Source: Clavibacter michiganensis (lineage in GTDB: Bacteria > Actinomycetota > Actinomycetes > Actinomycetales > Microbacteriaceae). Taken from it: 64,000 nt of DNA. Position numbers and translations under genes: made by a program. Below the pieces are notes generated by a model that was given only the letters and a program-made list of their open reading frames with translations, was not told where the DNA came from and ran no database searches. How positions within the stretch are numbered: the stretch's first letter is position 1; each line of letters starts with the position of its first letter. This document shows positions 25,964-34,455 of the stretch, in pieces. The stretch is from NCBI RefSeq assembly GCF_016907085.1, contig NZ_JAFBBJ010000001.1:682001-746000 (forward strand). Reading direction: 5' to 3'.

Positions 25964-27388
25964 TCAGACGCCGTAGTACAGCTCGAACTCGAACGGGTGC
26001 GGGCGCTGCGCGAGGGGCTTGATCTCCATCTCGCGCTTGTACTCGATCCACGTCTCGATCAGATCCGGCGTGAACACGTTCCCCGCGGTGAGGAACTCAT
26101 GGTCCGCCTCGAGCGCCTCCAACGCCGCACCGAGCGACGCGGGGACCTGCGGGATGCCCTTCGCCTCCTCGGGCGGCAGCTCGTACAGGTCCTTGTCGAC
26201 CGGCTCGTGCGGCTCGATGCGGTTCTTGATCCCATCGATCCCGGCCATCAGCTGCGCCGCGAACGCGAGATACGGGTTGCTCGACGCATCCGGCGCCCGG
26301 AACTCGATCCGCTTCGCCTTCGGGTTCGTGCCCGTGATCGGGATCCGGATCGACGCCGACCGGTTCCCCGCCGAATACACCAGGTTGACGGGCGCCTCGA
26401 AGCCCGGCACGAGACGGTGGTACGAGTTCACCGTCGGGTTCGTGAACGCCAGGATCGCGGGCGCGTGCTTGAGGATCCCGCCGATGTACCACCGCGCGAC
26501 ATCCGACAGACCGCCGTAGCCGGCCTCGTCGTAGAACAACGGCTTCCCGTCGTTCCACAGCGACTGGTGCGTGTGCATCCCCGACCCGTTGTCCCCGAAC
26601 AGCGGCTTCGGCATGAACGTCGCCGTCTTGCCCCACTGCTCGGCCGTGTTCTTCACGATGTACTTGAACTTCAGGATGTCATCCGCCGCGTGCACCATCG
26701 TGTCGAACCGGTAGTTGATCTCCGCCTGCCCACCGGTACCCACCTCATGGTGCGCACGCTCCAGGATCAGACCCGCATCGATCAGCTTCAGGCTGATGTC
26801 ATCACGGAGATCGGCCTGCTTGTCGACCGGGCTCACGGGGAAGTAGCCGCCCTTGTACGGGGTCTTGTTCCCGAGGTTGCCGCCCTCCTCCTCACGACCC
26901 GAGTTCCACGCACCCTCCTCGGAATCCACCGAGTAGAAGCTCGTGTGCTGGTTCACCTCGTACCGGACGTCATCGAAGATGTAGAACTCCGCCTCCGGCG
27001 CGAAGAACGCCGTGTCCGCGATCCCGGACGCCGCGAGGAACTTCTCCGCCTTCTTCGCCACCTGACGCGGATCACGCGCGTAGATCTCGCCATTCCGGGG
27101 GTTGTAGATGTCGAAGACCATGATCAACGTCCGCTCGATGCGGAACGGGTCGATGTACGCCGTCGTCACGTCCGGGATCAGCTGCATGTCCGACTCATGG
27201 ATGCTCGCGAAGCCGCGGATGGAGGAGCCGTCGAACAGCTGGCCGACGGAGAAGAACTCCTCGTCGACCGTGGAAGCGGGGATGTTGAAGTGCTGCTGCA
27301 CCCCGGGGAGGTCGGTGAACCGGATATCGAGGAACTTGACGTCGGTGTCCTTGATGAACGCGAGCACCTCGGATGAGTCTCTGAACAT
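25964..27388 (-). CDS. glnA1: glutamine synthetase, GlnA1 (regulated type I-beta)
   Basis: A 474-residue main glutamine synthetase, forming glutamine from glutamate, ammonia and ATP. Active-site patterns include [11 protein letters not shown] at 130-140, [15 protein letters not shown] at 217-231 and [12 protein letters not shown] at 267-278. Tyr402 in [10 protein letters not shown] is the adenylylation site used by GlnE. The ATG at 27386-27388 follows TTGGAGA; longer readings run through the promoter. A four-site GlnR box lies about 75-110 nt upstream, so transcription should respond to nitrogen limitation. Confidence 0.97.
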   Translation of the reverse strand: MFRDSSEVLAFIKDTDVKFLDIRFTDLPGVQQHFNIPASTVDEEFFSVGQLFDGSSIRGFASIHESDMQLIPDVTTAYIDPFRIERTLIMVFDIYNPRNGEIYARDPRQVAKKAEKFLAASGIADTAFFAPEAEFYIFDDVRYEVNQHTSFYSVDSEEGAWNSGREEEGGNLGNKTPYKGGYFPVSPVDKQADLRDDISLKLIDAGLILERAHHEVGTGGQAEINYRFDTMVHAADDILKFKYIVKNTAEQWGKTATFMPKPLFGDNGSGMHTHQSLWNDGKPLFYDEAGYGGLSDVARWYIGGILKHAPAILAFTNPTVNSYHRLVPGFEAPVNLVYSAGNRSASIRIPITGTNPKAKRIEFRAPDASSNPYLAFAAQLMAGIDGIKNRIEPHEPVDKDLYELPPEEAKGIPQVPASLGAALEALEADHEFLTAGNVFTPDLIETWIEYKREMEIKPLAQRPHPFEFELYYGV

Positions 27389-27445
27389 GTGGTGTCTCCA
27401 AAAGGGGGCCGGAGCGGATGAGACTGACGGTTTCAGCCTCTCCGA

Positions 27446-27498
27446 CCCTAGGGGGAAGGGGTTACCTCGCCATAACCGCCGTGTTTCCGCGATGTTAC
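27446..27498 (-). promoter_or_regulatory. glnA1 promoter with GlnR box
   Basis: Four pentamers at exact 11-bp spacing: GTTAC (27461), ATAAC (27472), GTTTC (27483), GTTAC (27494). Read on the minus strand this is GTAAC-N6-GAAAC-N6-GTTAT-N6-GTAAC, matching the actinobacterial GlnR pattern gTnAC-N6-GaAAC repeated. TAGGGT on the minus strand just downstream (27446-27451) is a likely -10, placing the box at activator distance. Confidence 0.8.
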
Positions 27499-27581
27499 GC
27501 ACCCCCGCCCGGGCGCGTCGGCGAGTGCTCCCAGGGCCCGCGGATCAGGGGATCCGCTGCATGCGCGCCTAGGATCGGGAG

Positions 27582-28010
27582 GTGCCCGCGACTCCCACGA
27601 ACCCCGACCTCGGCGATCCCGGCCGCAACCGCTGGCCGGGGGAGCGGCTCGGGCTGCCGGAGCGCGGCCGGGGCTCCGTCGCCCGCGCCGGTCGGCGCAT
27701 CGTGGGCATCTGCATCGACTGGGCCCTCGCCGTCCTGATCTCCTGGGCCTTCTTCGCCTACGACGCCACAGCCACTCTCGTGATCTTCGCCGTGATGCAG
27801 TACGTCCTCATCGTCACCCTCGGAGGGAGCGTCGGGCACGTCGTGCTCGGGATGCGCGTGCGCCCGCTCGGCGGCGGATACGTGTCGCTGTGGCGACCGG
27901 CCCTTCGCACGGTGCTGCTGTGCCTGGTGGTCCCCGCCGTCGTGTGGAACGCCGACCAGCGGGGTCTCCACGACGTGTTCTCGGGGACGGTGCTGGTCCG
28001 CACCTCGTGA
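27582..28010 (+). CDS. RDD family membrane protein
   Basis: A 142-residue protein with the RDD signature: ARAGRRIVGICIDW at about residues 34-47, then two or three transmembrane helices, and HDVFSGTVLV near the C-terminus. Function of the family is unresolved; some members are ion antiporter-like. A homologue sits beside glnA1 in mycobacteria as well. The GTG at 27582 is 6 nt after TAGGAT (27570-27575), so the message is probably leaderless. Confidence 0.85.
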   Translation: MPATPTNPDLGDPGRNRWPGERLGLPERGRGSVARAGRRIVGICIDWALAVLISWAFFAYDATATLVIFAVMQYVLIVTLGGSVGHVVLGMRVRPLGGGYVSLWRPALRTVLLCLVVPAVVWNADQRGLHDVFSGTVLVRTS

Positions 28011-28036
28011 CCACCGCGCCGCTCGTCGGCGAGGAG

Positions 28037-28762
28037 TCAGCCGGGCTCGCATCCGAGGTACACGAGCTCGGGGTCGACCCCGCCCAGCACCACGCGGGCG
28101 GGTGACCCGGCGCGCACCGCGCCCAGCTCCCGGCTCTCGGTCTCCCGCCCGTCGTCGGACCTCCCGGTCGTCACCTCGAAGCGGACGAGCGCCGCGCTGC
28201 AGTCCTCCGGGGCCGTCATGTCGAGGAGCGTGCACGAGGTGGTGTCCACGCACTCGCTCGCGCGCGACGCAGGATCCTCGACGGGGACGACGACCGCGCC
28301 CTGCGTGAGGTCGGCGCCGACCGTCGTGAACCGCGCCCGCGTCGAGTCCTGGAAGCTGACCACGACGACCAGGACGCCGGCCAGCGCGCAGACCGCGGCG
28401 ATGGACGGCCCCAGACCGCGTCGGGCCCGCTCGCGTCGAGAACGGCCGTAGGGGGACAGCCGCTCCGACGTCGGCTGCGGCCGGGGCGGGTTCGGCGGCA
28501 TCGGTCCCTGATGCGCCGGCCCCTGGCCCGTCGCGGGAGGAGCCGCGTCTCCCGTCGCCCCGCGCCCTCGAAGGAGGAGCACGTCCCTCGCGAGGGTCAG
28601 CTGGACGAAGCGCTCGTGCGCGGTCCTCAGCTGCTGCGGCGTCGCACCGGGAAGCCGGTCGGGATGCGTCTCGCGCGCCCGTCGGAGGTACGCGCGGCTG
28701 ATGGTCGGGCGGTCGGCGTCCGCGTCGACGCCGAGCAGCACCGCAGCGGAGGACGGATCCAT
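28037..28762 (-). CDS. J-domain membrane-anchored protein
   Basis: A 241-residue protein. Residues about 5-68 resemble a short J domain with the invariant HPD at 33-35 (RETHPDRLPG), a Pro-rich linker follows, and one transmembrane helix lies at about 119-137, leaving a C-terminal domain of about 100 residues outside with two Cys pairs possible. J domains stimulate DnaK; this one would recruit it to the membrane. The C-terminal domain is not recognised. CAGACT lies 6 nt before the ATG, a leaderless-type promoter. Confidence 0.75.
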   Translation of the reverse strand: MDPSSAAVLLGVDADADRPTISRAYLRRARETHPDRLPGATPQQLRTAHERFVQLTLARDVLLLRGRGATGDAAPPATGQGPAHQGPMPPNPPRPQPTSERLSPYGRSRRERARRGLGPSIAAVCALAGVLVVVVSFQDSTRARFTTVGADLTQGAVVVPVEDPASRASECVDTTSCTLLDMTAPEDCSAALVRFEVTTGRSDDGRETESRELGAVRAGSPARVVLGGVDPELVYLGCEPG

Positions 28763-28816
28763 GGGCTCAGTCTGCGCCGGGCGCGATGCCCGCGCAAACG
28801 TCGCCCGAACCGAGGA

Positions 28817-29527
28817 TCAGCGTGCCCGGGACGGACGGACCTTGAACGGATCGACGCCCTTGGGGATGGGCATGCTGTTCTGCCCGAGGGAGGTCAGGCG
28901 GTTGTTCACCGCCAGGACCTCCGCCTTCGTGATGGTGCGGGGGAACCGCTGCAGGCGACCGGCGAGCTTGTGGAGCTCGACCGAGTCGGCGTCGGGTCCG
29001 ACGAACACGAAGTGGACGGGGACGTTGGGGAGCACACGGGCGATCTTCCGGCGCTCGTCCTCGAGCATGCGCGTCGTGCGGCTCTTCGGGCCCTCGCCGA
29101 TGAGGGCCACGCCGGGGCGCCCGACGGCGCGGTACACGGCGTCCTGCGACTTCCCGTTCACGGCGACCGGCATCTCGCTGCCGACCCATCCCCGCTTGAG
29201 CGAGCTGCGGAGGACCACGCCGACGGCTCCGGGCTGGCCCTTGATCTGCAGGTAGGCCGCACGCTCCGCCTTGCGTCCGAGGACGATGAGGAAGGCCAGG
29301 ATGCCCGCGAACACGCCGGCGATGACGAAGAGGATGGCGGTGAGCCAGCTCCCGCCGGTCGCGAAGACCGCCAGCAGGACGCCCACGACGATGGGACCCA
29401 GCAGCGCCAGGAGCATCCACCAGACCGAGCTCTTGTCGTACCGCCGGGTCATCTGGAAGACCTGCCACATCTGCTTGATGCGGCCGGGTTCCTTGGGTGC
29501 CTTCTTCGAGGCTGTCTTGCGGGCCAT
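28817..29527 (-). CDS. DUF4191 membrane protein
   Basis: A 236-residue protein of the actinobacterial DUF4191 family. The N-terminus is basic (MARKTASKKAPK), two adjacent transmembrane helices span about 35-56 and 62-84, and the cytoplasmic rest includes KGQPGAVGVVLRSSLKRGW and RTITKAEVLAVNNRL, both family landmarks. In many actinobacteria it lies between lipA and glnA1; here lipA is not adjacent. Function unknown. TATCCT sits 7 nt before the ATG, implying a leaderless message. Confidence 0.88.
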   Translation of the reverse strand: MARKTASKKAPKEPGRIKQMWQVFQMTRRYDKSSVWWMLLALLGPIVVGVLLAVFATGGSWLTAILFVIAGVFAGILAFLIVLGRKAERAAYLQIKGQPGAVGVVLRSSLKRGWVGSEMPVAVNGKSQDAVYRAVGRPGVALIGEGPKSRTTRMLEDERRKIARVLPNVPVHFVFVGPDADSVELHKLAGRLQRFPRTITKAEVLAVNNRLTSLGQNSMPIPKGVDPFKVRPSRAR

Positions 29528-29739
29528 GGTGCCCAGGATACCGGTGCGCGGGCGGCCGCCGGAACGGCGTGAGGTCGATGCGCCGTCCCGTTCCCTCACA
29601 GGGGCTCGATGCCGACGAGATGCCCAGCGATCGCCTTCGCGGCTCGGCGTCGCCCGGCCGGCGCGCACACTCACGGCGACGGGCACCCGCCCCGCCGGTG
29701 GACGCGGACGGGGTCGCAGCGAGGAGAGGACGTGGGGCG

Positions 29740-31458
29740 ATGGATGACGGACGCGCTCACGCGCACGACGGGCGGGTCTCGAGTGAGGACCAGGGCACCT
29801 GGTCGTCCGACAGGGCGGTCGACCTGCGTCGATCGGCATCCGCCAAGGAGCGAGCGCTGCGGAGGCGGAGGAGCGCGGCACGCCCGCTTCCCGACGCGGC
29901 GGGCGCCAGCGGCACCGTCGTCGCGGGATATCGCCTCGTGCGGCTCGTCGGGAGGGGCACGCGCTGTGAGGTGCACCTCGCCCGACCCTGCCGAACCCAT
30001 GACGCCGCGGTCGGTTCGGCGGACAACGTCGCGGTGAAGATCGTGCCCGCGACCGAGCGCAGCCGCGGGGAGGCGGAGATCGTCGCTCTGCAGGCGGTGT
30101 CCTCCGAGCACGTCGTCACGCTGAGGGACGTCGCCACTCTGGCCGACGGCAGCCTGTGCATCGTGCAGTCGCTCGGCCAGCGTGGCACGGCGTCTGCCCT
30201 GCTCGGCCGACGCGGCAGCATCACGCCCGGCGAGACCGTGACCCTCGTCGCGTCCGTGCTCCGAGGGCTGGGCGACCTCCACGACGCGGGCATCGCGCAT
30301 GGCGCGGTCGACCTGACGCACGTGGTCCTCGACGCCACGGGGCGTCCGCTGCTGAGCGGGCTCGGCGCCTCCCGCGTCGTCGGCGGAGAGGTGGGGGCGG
30401 GCGCGGACGGCAGCGTCGGGGCCGACCCCGTCGAACAGGACCTGGTGCGCGTGTCGCGGATCGTCCAGGCGCTGCGCGAACCGGCGGACGCTCGCGGACG
30501 CGCATCCGAGGACCGGTGGGACGACTGGCTGGCGCTCCTCGACTCCGCCATCCACGGGGAGTCCGATCTCACCGCGCACGACCTCGCCGACCGGCTCCTC
30601 GACGTCGCGGACGCAGCCCCCCTGGCCGACGCGGGCGCCCCGCCGCGCTCCTCCGACGACGATCGCGTGCTGCCGAGCTCCTCCGACGACGATCGCGTGC
30701 TGCCGCGCGATGCGGCGCTCGGCGCTGTCCGCCCCCGTCCCCTCGGCGTCAGCACCACGCAGAGGACCCGGACCCGCCGTGGGTTCCTGCCCGTCGCGCG
30801 GGGGCGACGGGCAGGTCACCGTCGGCATCGTGCGGTGCGTGAGCCTCGGGCGGACGACGCTCGATCACGTCAGCGGGCGCTGCGGGTTCGGGTCACGGCC
30901 GAGCTCGCCTCGGTGCGCCCGCGCATCTGGGCGCTCGGAGCCTCCGCGCTCCTGCTCCTGGTCGCCGGCGCCGTCGCGGTGCCCGCCCTCACCGGCCCCG
31001 CTCGCGGCGCGACGGCAGCGCCGACGAGCGTGCCCACGCCCCCAGCGTCCGCGTCCGTGGAGGGCGCACCATCGACGACATCGGATGCCGACGTGGAGGC
31101 GACGGCCTCGCCGGATCCCGATGTCGCGGCCCCCGCGCTCCTCCGCCTCCGTGCCTCCTGCCTCCGCGGGGGCGACGTCGGCTGCCTGCGCGAGGTGGAC
31201 GAGGACGGCTCCGCGGCGGAGGACGCCGATCGCAGCGCCGTCGCGTCCGATGCGACGGCCGTCCTGGAGGCTGCCGCGCTCCACGCCGCGGATCTCCTCG
31301 GCCCTGCTCAGCGTCTCGGTGACAGCGCGCTCGTCGGCCTGCGACCCCAGGTCGAGCCCGGATCCGAGTCGCCGGCTCCCGGACGCCGACCGGCCTCCCT
31401 CCTGATCGTCAGGGGAGAGGCCGGGTGGCGGATCAGGGACCTGATGGACGACCGATGA
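29740..31458 (+). CDS. transmembrane pseudokinase
   Basis: A 572-residue protein with a protein-kinase-like fold at about 60-290. The glycine-rich loop LVGRGTRCEV (69-78) and the conserved lysine Lys100 in VAVKIV are present, but the catalytic HRD loop is HGAVDLTHVV (187-196), so the catalytic Asp is Ala, and DFG is SGLG (206-209). It should not phosphorylate. A charged linker with a 10-residue repeat (RSSDDDRVLP, SSSDDDRVLP) and a basic stretch lead to one transmembrane helix (about 397-417) and an extracytoplasmic domain of about 150 residues with two Cys. GGAGAGGA precedes the ATG. Its partner or signal is unknown. Confidence 0.7.
   Translation: MDDGRAHAHDGRVSSEDQGTWSSDRAVDLRRSASAKERALRRRRSAARPLPDAAGASGTVVAGYRLVRLVGRGTRCEVHLARPCRTHDAAVGSADNVAVKIVPATERSRGEAEIVALQAVSSEHVVTLRDVATLADGSLCIVQSLGQRGTASALLGRRGSITPGETVTLVASVLRGLGDLHDAGIAHGAVDLTHVVLDATGRPLLSGLGASRVVGGEVGAGADGSVGADPVEQDLVRVSRIVQALREPADARGRASEDRWDDWLALLDSAIHGESDLTAHDLADRLLDVADAAPLADAGAPPRSSDDDRVLPSSSDDDRVLPRDAALGAVRPRPLGVSTTQRTRTRRGFLPVARGRRAGHRRHRAVREPRADDARSRQRALRVRVTAELASVRPRIWALGASALLLLVAGAVAVPALTGPARGATAAPTSVPTPPASASVEGAPSTTSDADVEATASPDPDVAAPALLRLRASCLRGGDVGCLREVDEDGSAAEDADRSAVASDATAVLEAAALHAADLLGPAQRLGDSALVGLRPQVEPGSESPAPGRRPASLLIVRGEAGWRIRDLMDDR
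30647..30706 (+). repeat. 30-bp in-frame tandem duplication
   Basis: Two adjacent 30-bp copies (30647-30676 and 30677-30706) differing at one base, encoding the repeated SSDDDRVLP segment in the pseudokinase linker. Looks like a recent slippage duplication. Confidence 0.85.
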
Positions 31459-31484
31459 GTGTCGCCGTCCGGTCCGGAGACGAC

Positions 31485-32930
31485 CTAGATGCCCAGGTCG
31501 GCGTCGAACGCACCCGCCTCGAGGCGGTTCTTGACGGCCACGAGGAAGCGCGACGCGTCGGCACCGTCGACGATCCGGTGGTCGTAGGACAGGGCGAGGT
31601 AGACGGTGGAGCGGATGGCGATGGTGTCCTGCCCGTCCGCCGTGATGACCACGGGGCGCTTGGTGACGATGCCGGTGCCGAGGATGGCGGACTGCGGGAG
31701 GAACACCACGGGGGTGTCGAACAGCGCACCGCGCGAGCCGGTGTTGGTCAGCGTGAAGGTTCCGCCGGCCAGCTCGTCGGGGGACAGCTTGTTGTCGCGC
31801 GTCCGGGCGGCGAGGTCCGCGATCTCCGAAGCGAACTGCGCCAGGTTCTTGCCCTCGGCGTTCTTCACGACGGGGGTGAGCAAGCCGCGCTCCGTGTCGA
31901 CCGCGATGCTGATGTTCTCGTGGTCGGGGTAGACGATGCTGTCGCCGTCGACCGTCGCGTTGACGACGGGGTAGGCCTTGAGGGCCTCGGCGGCGGCGAG
32001 GGCGAAGAAGGGGAGGAACGACAGCTTGACGCCGGTCTTCTCCAGGAAGTCACCCTTCACGCGGTCACGGAAGCGGGCCACCTTGGTGACGTCGACCTCC
32101 ACCACCGAGGTGAGCTGCGCGGTGGACTGCATCGACACGACCGCACGGTCGGCGATGAGCTTGCGCATGCGGGACATCTTGGCGGTGGTGCCACGGAGCG
32201 GCGACGTCTCGAGGGGCGCGGCGACCGGAGCAGCCGAGGCGGCTGCCGCCGGGGCGCTCTTAGACGCGGCAGCCTCGGCGGCGGCCAGCACGTCCTCCTT
32301 GCGGATGCGACCTCCCACGCCGGTGCCGACGACCGAGCTGATGTCCACGCCGCGCTCGTTGGCGAGCTTGCGGACGAGCGGAGTCACGTAGCCCGCGTTG
32401 CCGGAGGCGGCGGGAGCCGGGGAGGCGGCGGGAGCCGCGGCCGCGGCAGGCGCCGGAGCGGGGGTCGCGGCCACGGGTGCGGGAGCGGCGGGCGCGGGAG
32501 CCGGGGTCGGCTCGGGGTCGGCCTGCTCGGCGGCGGGAGCCGGCTCGGGCTCGACGGGCGCAGGGGCCTCGGAGTCGTCGTCCGCTTCGGTGGAGGGGAT
32601 CACGGTCTCCTCGACGGCTTCGTCGGCTGCCGGCTCGGGCTCAGCGGCCTGCTCGGCGGCCGGCTCCTCTGCGGGAGCGTCGCCCCCGCCGGAACCGTCG
32701 CCGATGCGGACCAGCACGGCGCCGACCTCGACGGTCTCGTCCTCCTGGACGAGGATCTCCTCGATGACGCCGGCGACCGGCGACGGGATCTCGGTGTCGA
32801 CCTTGTCGGTCGACACCTCGAGCAGGGGCTCGTCGACCTCGACGTGGTCGCCGACGTTCTTGAGCCAGCGGGTCACCGTGCCCTCGGTGACGCTCTCGCC
32901 GAGTGCGGGGAGGTTGACGGATTCGCTCAT
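31485..32930 (-). CDS. sucB: dihydrolipoamide acyltransferase (E2), 2-oxoglutarate dehydrogenase type
   Basis: A 481-residue E2. One lipoyl domain (1-77) has the target Lys43 in [11 protein letters not shown] long Ala/Pro/Glu linker (about 80-178) is followed by the E3-binding domain [16 protein letters not shown] from 181, and the catalytic domain ends with YDHRIVDG, His451 and Asp455 being catalytic. Actinobacterial E2s of this kind are annotated SucB but may serve pyruvate dehydrogenase as well; the substrate cannot be told from sequence. lpd is directly upstream (60 nt), so E3 and E2 are co-expressed, but no E1 gene is adjacent. Confidence 0.88.
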   Translation of the reverse strand: MSESVNLPALGESVTEGTVTRWLKNVGDHVEVDEPLLEVSTDKVDTEIPSPVAGVIEEILVQEDETVEVGAVLVRIGDGSGGGDAPAEEPAAEQAAEPEPAADEAVEETVIPSTEADDDSEAPAPVEPEPAPAAEQADPEPTPAPAPAAPAPVAATPAPAPAAAAAPAASPAPAASGNAGYVTPLVRKLANERGVDISSVVGTGVGGRIRKEDVLAAAEAAASKSAPAAAASAAPVAAPLETSPLRGTTAKMSRMRKLIADRAVVSMQSTAQLTSVVEVDVTKVARFRDRVKGDFLEKTGVKLSFLPFFALAAAEALKAYPVVNATVDGDSIVYPDHENISIAVDTERGLLTPVVKNAEGKNLAQFASEIADLAARTRDNKLSPDELAGGTFTLTNTGSRGALFDTPVVFLPQSAILGTGIVTKRPVVITADGQDTIAIRSTVYLALSYDHRIVDGADASRFLVAVKNRLEAGAFDADLGI

Positions 32931-32990
32931 GGGGTTGTCTCCTTCAGGCCCGACTCCGGACCCGGCTTGTGTGTCGGTGTTGGCGGGGTG

Positions 32991-34364
32991 CTACAGGGCG
33001 TGCAGAGGTGTCCCCGCGAGTGCCAGGTGGGCCTCGCCGAGCGCCTCGTTCTGAGTGGGGTGGGCGTGCACCAGGCTGGCGACGTCCTCGGGGTAGGCCT
33101 CCCAGTTCACGATGAGCTGGCCCTCGCCGATGAGCTCGCCGACGCGGGCGCCGATCATGTGGATCCCGACCACGGGACCGTCCTGCACGCGGACCACCTT
33201 GATGGACCCTGCCGTGCCGAGGATGGAGCTCTTGCCGTTGCCGCCGAGGTTGTACTCGTAGCTCGAGACCTTGTCGGCGCCGAACTTCTCGGCCGCCTTC
33301 GCCTCGCTGTAGCCGACGCTCGCGACCTCGGGGTCGGAGTAGGTGACCTTGGGGATGTTGATGTCCTCGACGACCACGGGCTTGTTGCCCGCGATCTCCT
33401 CAGCCACGAAGATGCCCTGCTGGAACCCGCGGTGCGCGAGCTGCAGGCCGGGGACGATGTCGCCGACGGCGTAGACGCCGGGGACGCTGGTCTGGAGCCG
33501 CTCGTCGGTCAGCACGAAGCCGCGGTCGGTCTTCACGCCCGCCTCCTCGAAGCCGAGGCCCTGGGTCGCCGGGCCGCGTCCGACGGCGACGAGCAGGAGG
33601 TCGGCGTCGTAGGTCGTGCCGTCCTCGAGGGCGACCTGGACGCCCTGGTCGTCCTGCGTGACCGACTTGAAGCGCACGCCGAGCGAGAACGCGATGCCGC
33701 GCTTGCGGAACGCCCGCTCGAACTGCTTGCTGATGGACTCCTCCTCGTTGGGAACGAGGTGGGGGAGGGCCTCGATGATCTGGACGTCCACGCCGAAGGA
33801 GCGCCAGACGGAGGCGAACTCGACGCCGATGACGCCGCCGCCCAGGATCGCGACCTTCTTCGGGATGTAGTCGAGCTCGAGCGCCTGCTCGCTCGTGATG
33901 ACGCGGCCGCCGATCTCGAGGCCGGGGAGCGTCCGGGAGTAGGAGCCGGTCGCGAGGACGACGCTCTTCCCGGTGATGGTCTGGTCGCCGACCTGCACGG
34001 TCGTGCCGGAGGTCAGGCGACCCTCGCCCTCGATGACCGTGATGCCGCGGGCCTTGATGAGGCCCTGGAGGCCCTTGTACTTGCTAGCGACGATGGCCTC
34101 GCGGTACGCGTTGACGCGGGCGATGTCCACCCCGTCGAACGTGACGTTGACGCCGTACTTCTCCGACTCCCGCGAGACATCGGCCACCTCGGCCGAGTGC
34201 AGGAGGGCCTTGGTCGGGATGCAGCCGCGGTGCAGGCACGTGCCGCCCAGCTTGCCCTTCTCCACGAGGCCCACGGTCTTGCCCAGCTGCACCGCACGGA
34301 GCGCCGCTGCGTAGCCGCCGCTCCCGCCGCCGAGCACCACCACGTCAAAGTTCTGTTCCGACAC
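32991..34364 (-). CDS. lpdA: dihydrolipoyl dehydrogenase (E3)
   Basis: A 457-residue flavoprotein that reoxidises the E2 lipoyl group. The FAD motif VVVLGGGSGGYAA opens the protein, the redox-active disulphide is Cys43-Cys48 in GGTCLHRGCIPTK, the NAD motif VAILGGGVIGVEFA lies mid-protein, and the catalytic His-Glu pair is in HAHPTQNEAL near the C-terminus. It serves the E2 encoded 60 nt downstream and probably AceE-based pyruvate dehydrogenase. Confidence 0.96.
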   Translation of the reverse strand: MSEQNFDVVVLGGGSGGYAAALRAVQLGKTVGLVEKGKLGGTCLHRGCIPTKALLHSAEVADVSRESEKYGVNVTFDGVDIARVNAYREAIVASKYKGLQGLIKARGITVIEGEGRLTSGTTVQVGDQTITGKSVVLATGSYSRTLPGLEIGGRVITSEQALELDYIPKKVAILGGGVIGVEFASVWRSFGVDVQIIEALPHLVPNEEESISKQFERAFRKRGIAFSLGVRFKSVTQDDQGVQVALEDGTTYDADLLLVAVGRGPATQGLGFEEAGVKTDRGFVLTDERLQTSVPGVYAVGDIVPGLQLAHRGFQQGIFVAEEIAGNKPVVVEDINIPKVTYSDPEVASVGYSEAKAAEKFGADKVSSYEYNLGGNGKSSILGTAGSIKVVRVQDGPVVGIHMIGARVGELIGEGQLIVNWEAYPEDVASLVHAHPTQNEALGEAHLALAGTPLHAL

Positions 34365-34455
34365 CCAGGATCTCCCTCGTATGCATCAAGGTCGTCTCAT
34401 GCGACCGCCCGACCGGGCAGGCGCGGGACCCCCTCAGGAGGCCTCTCCGAGCCTA

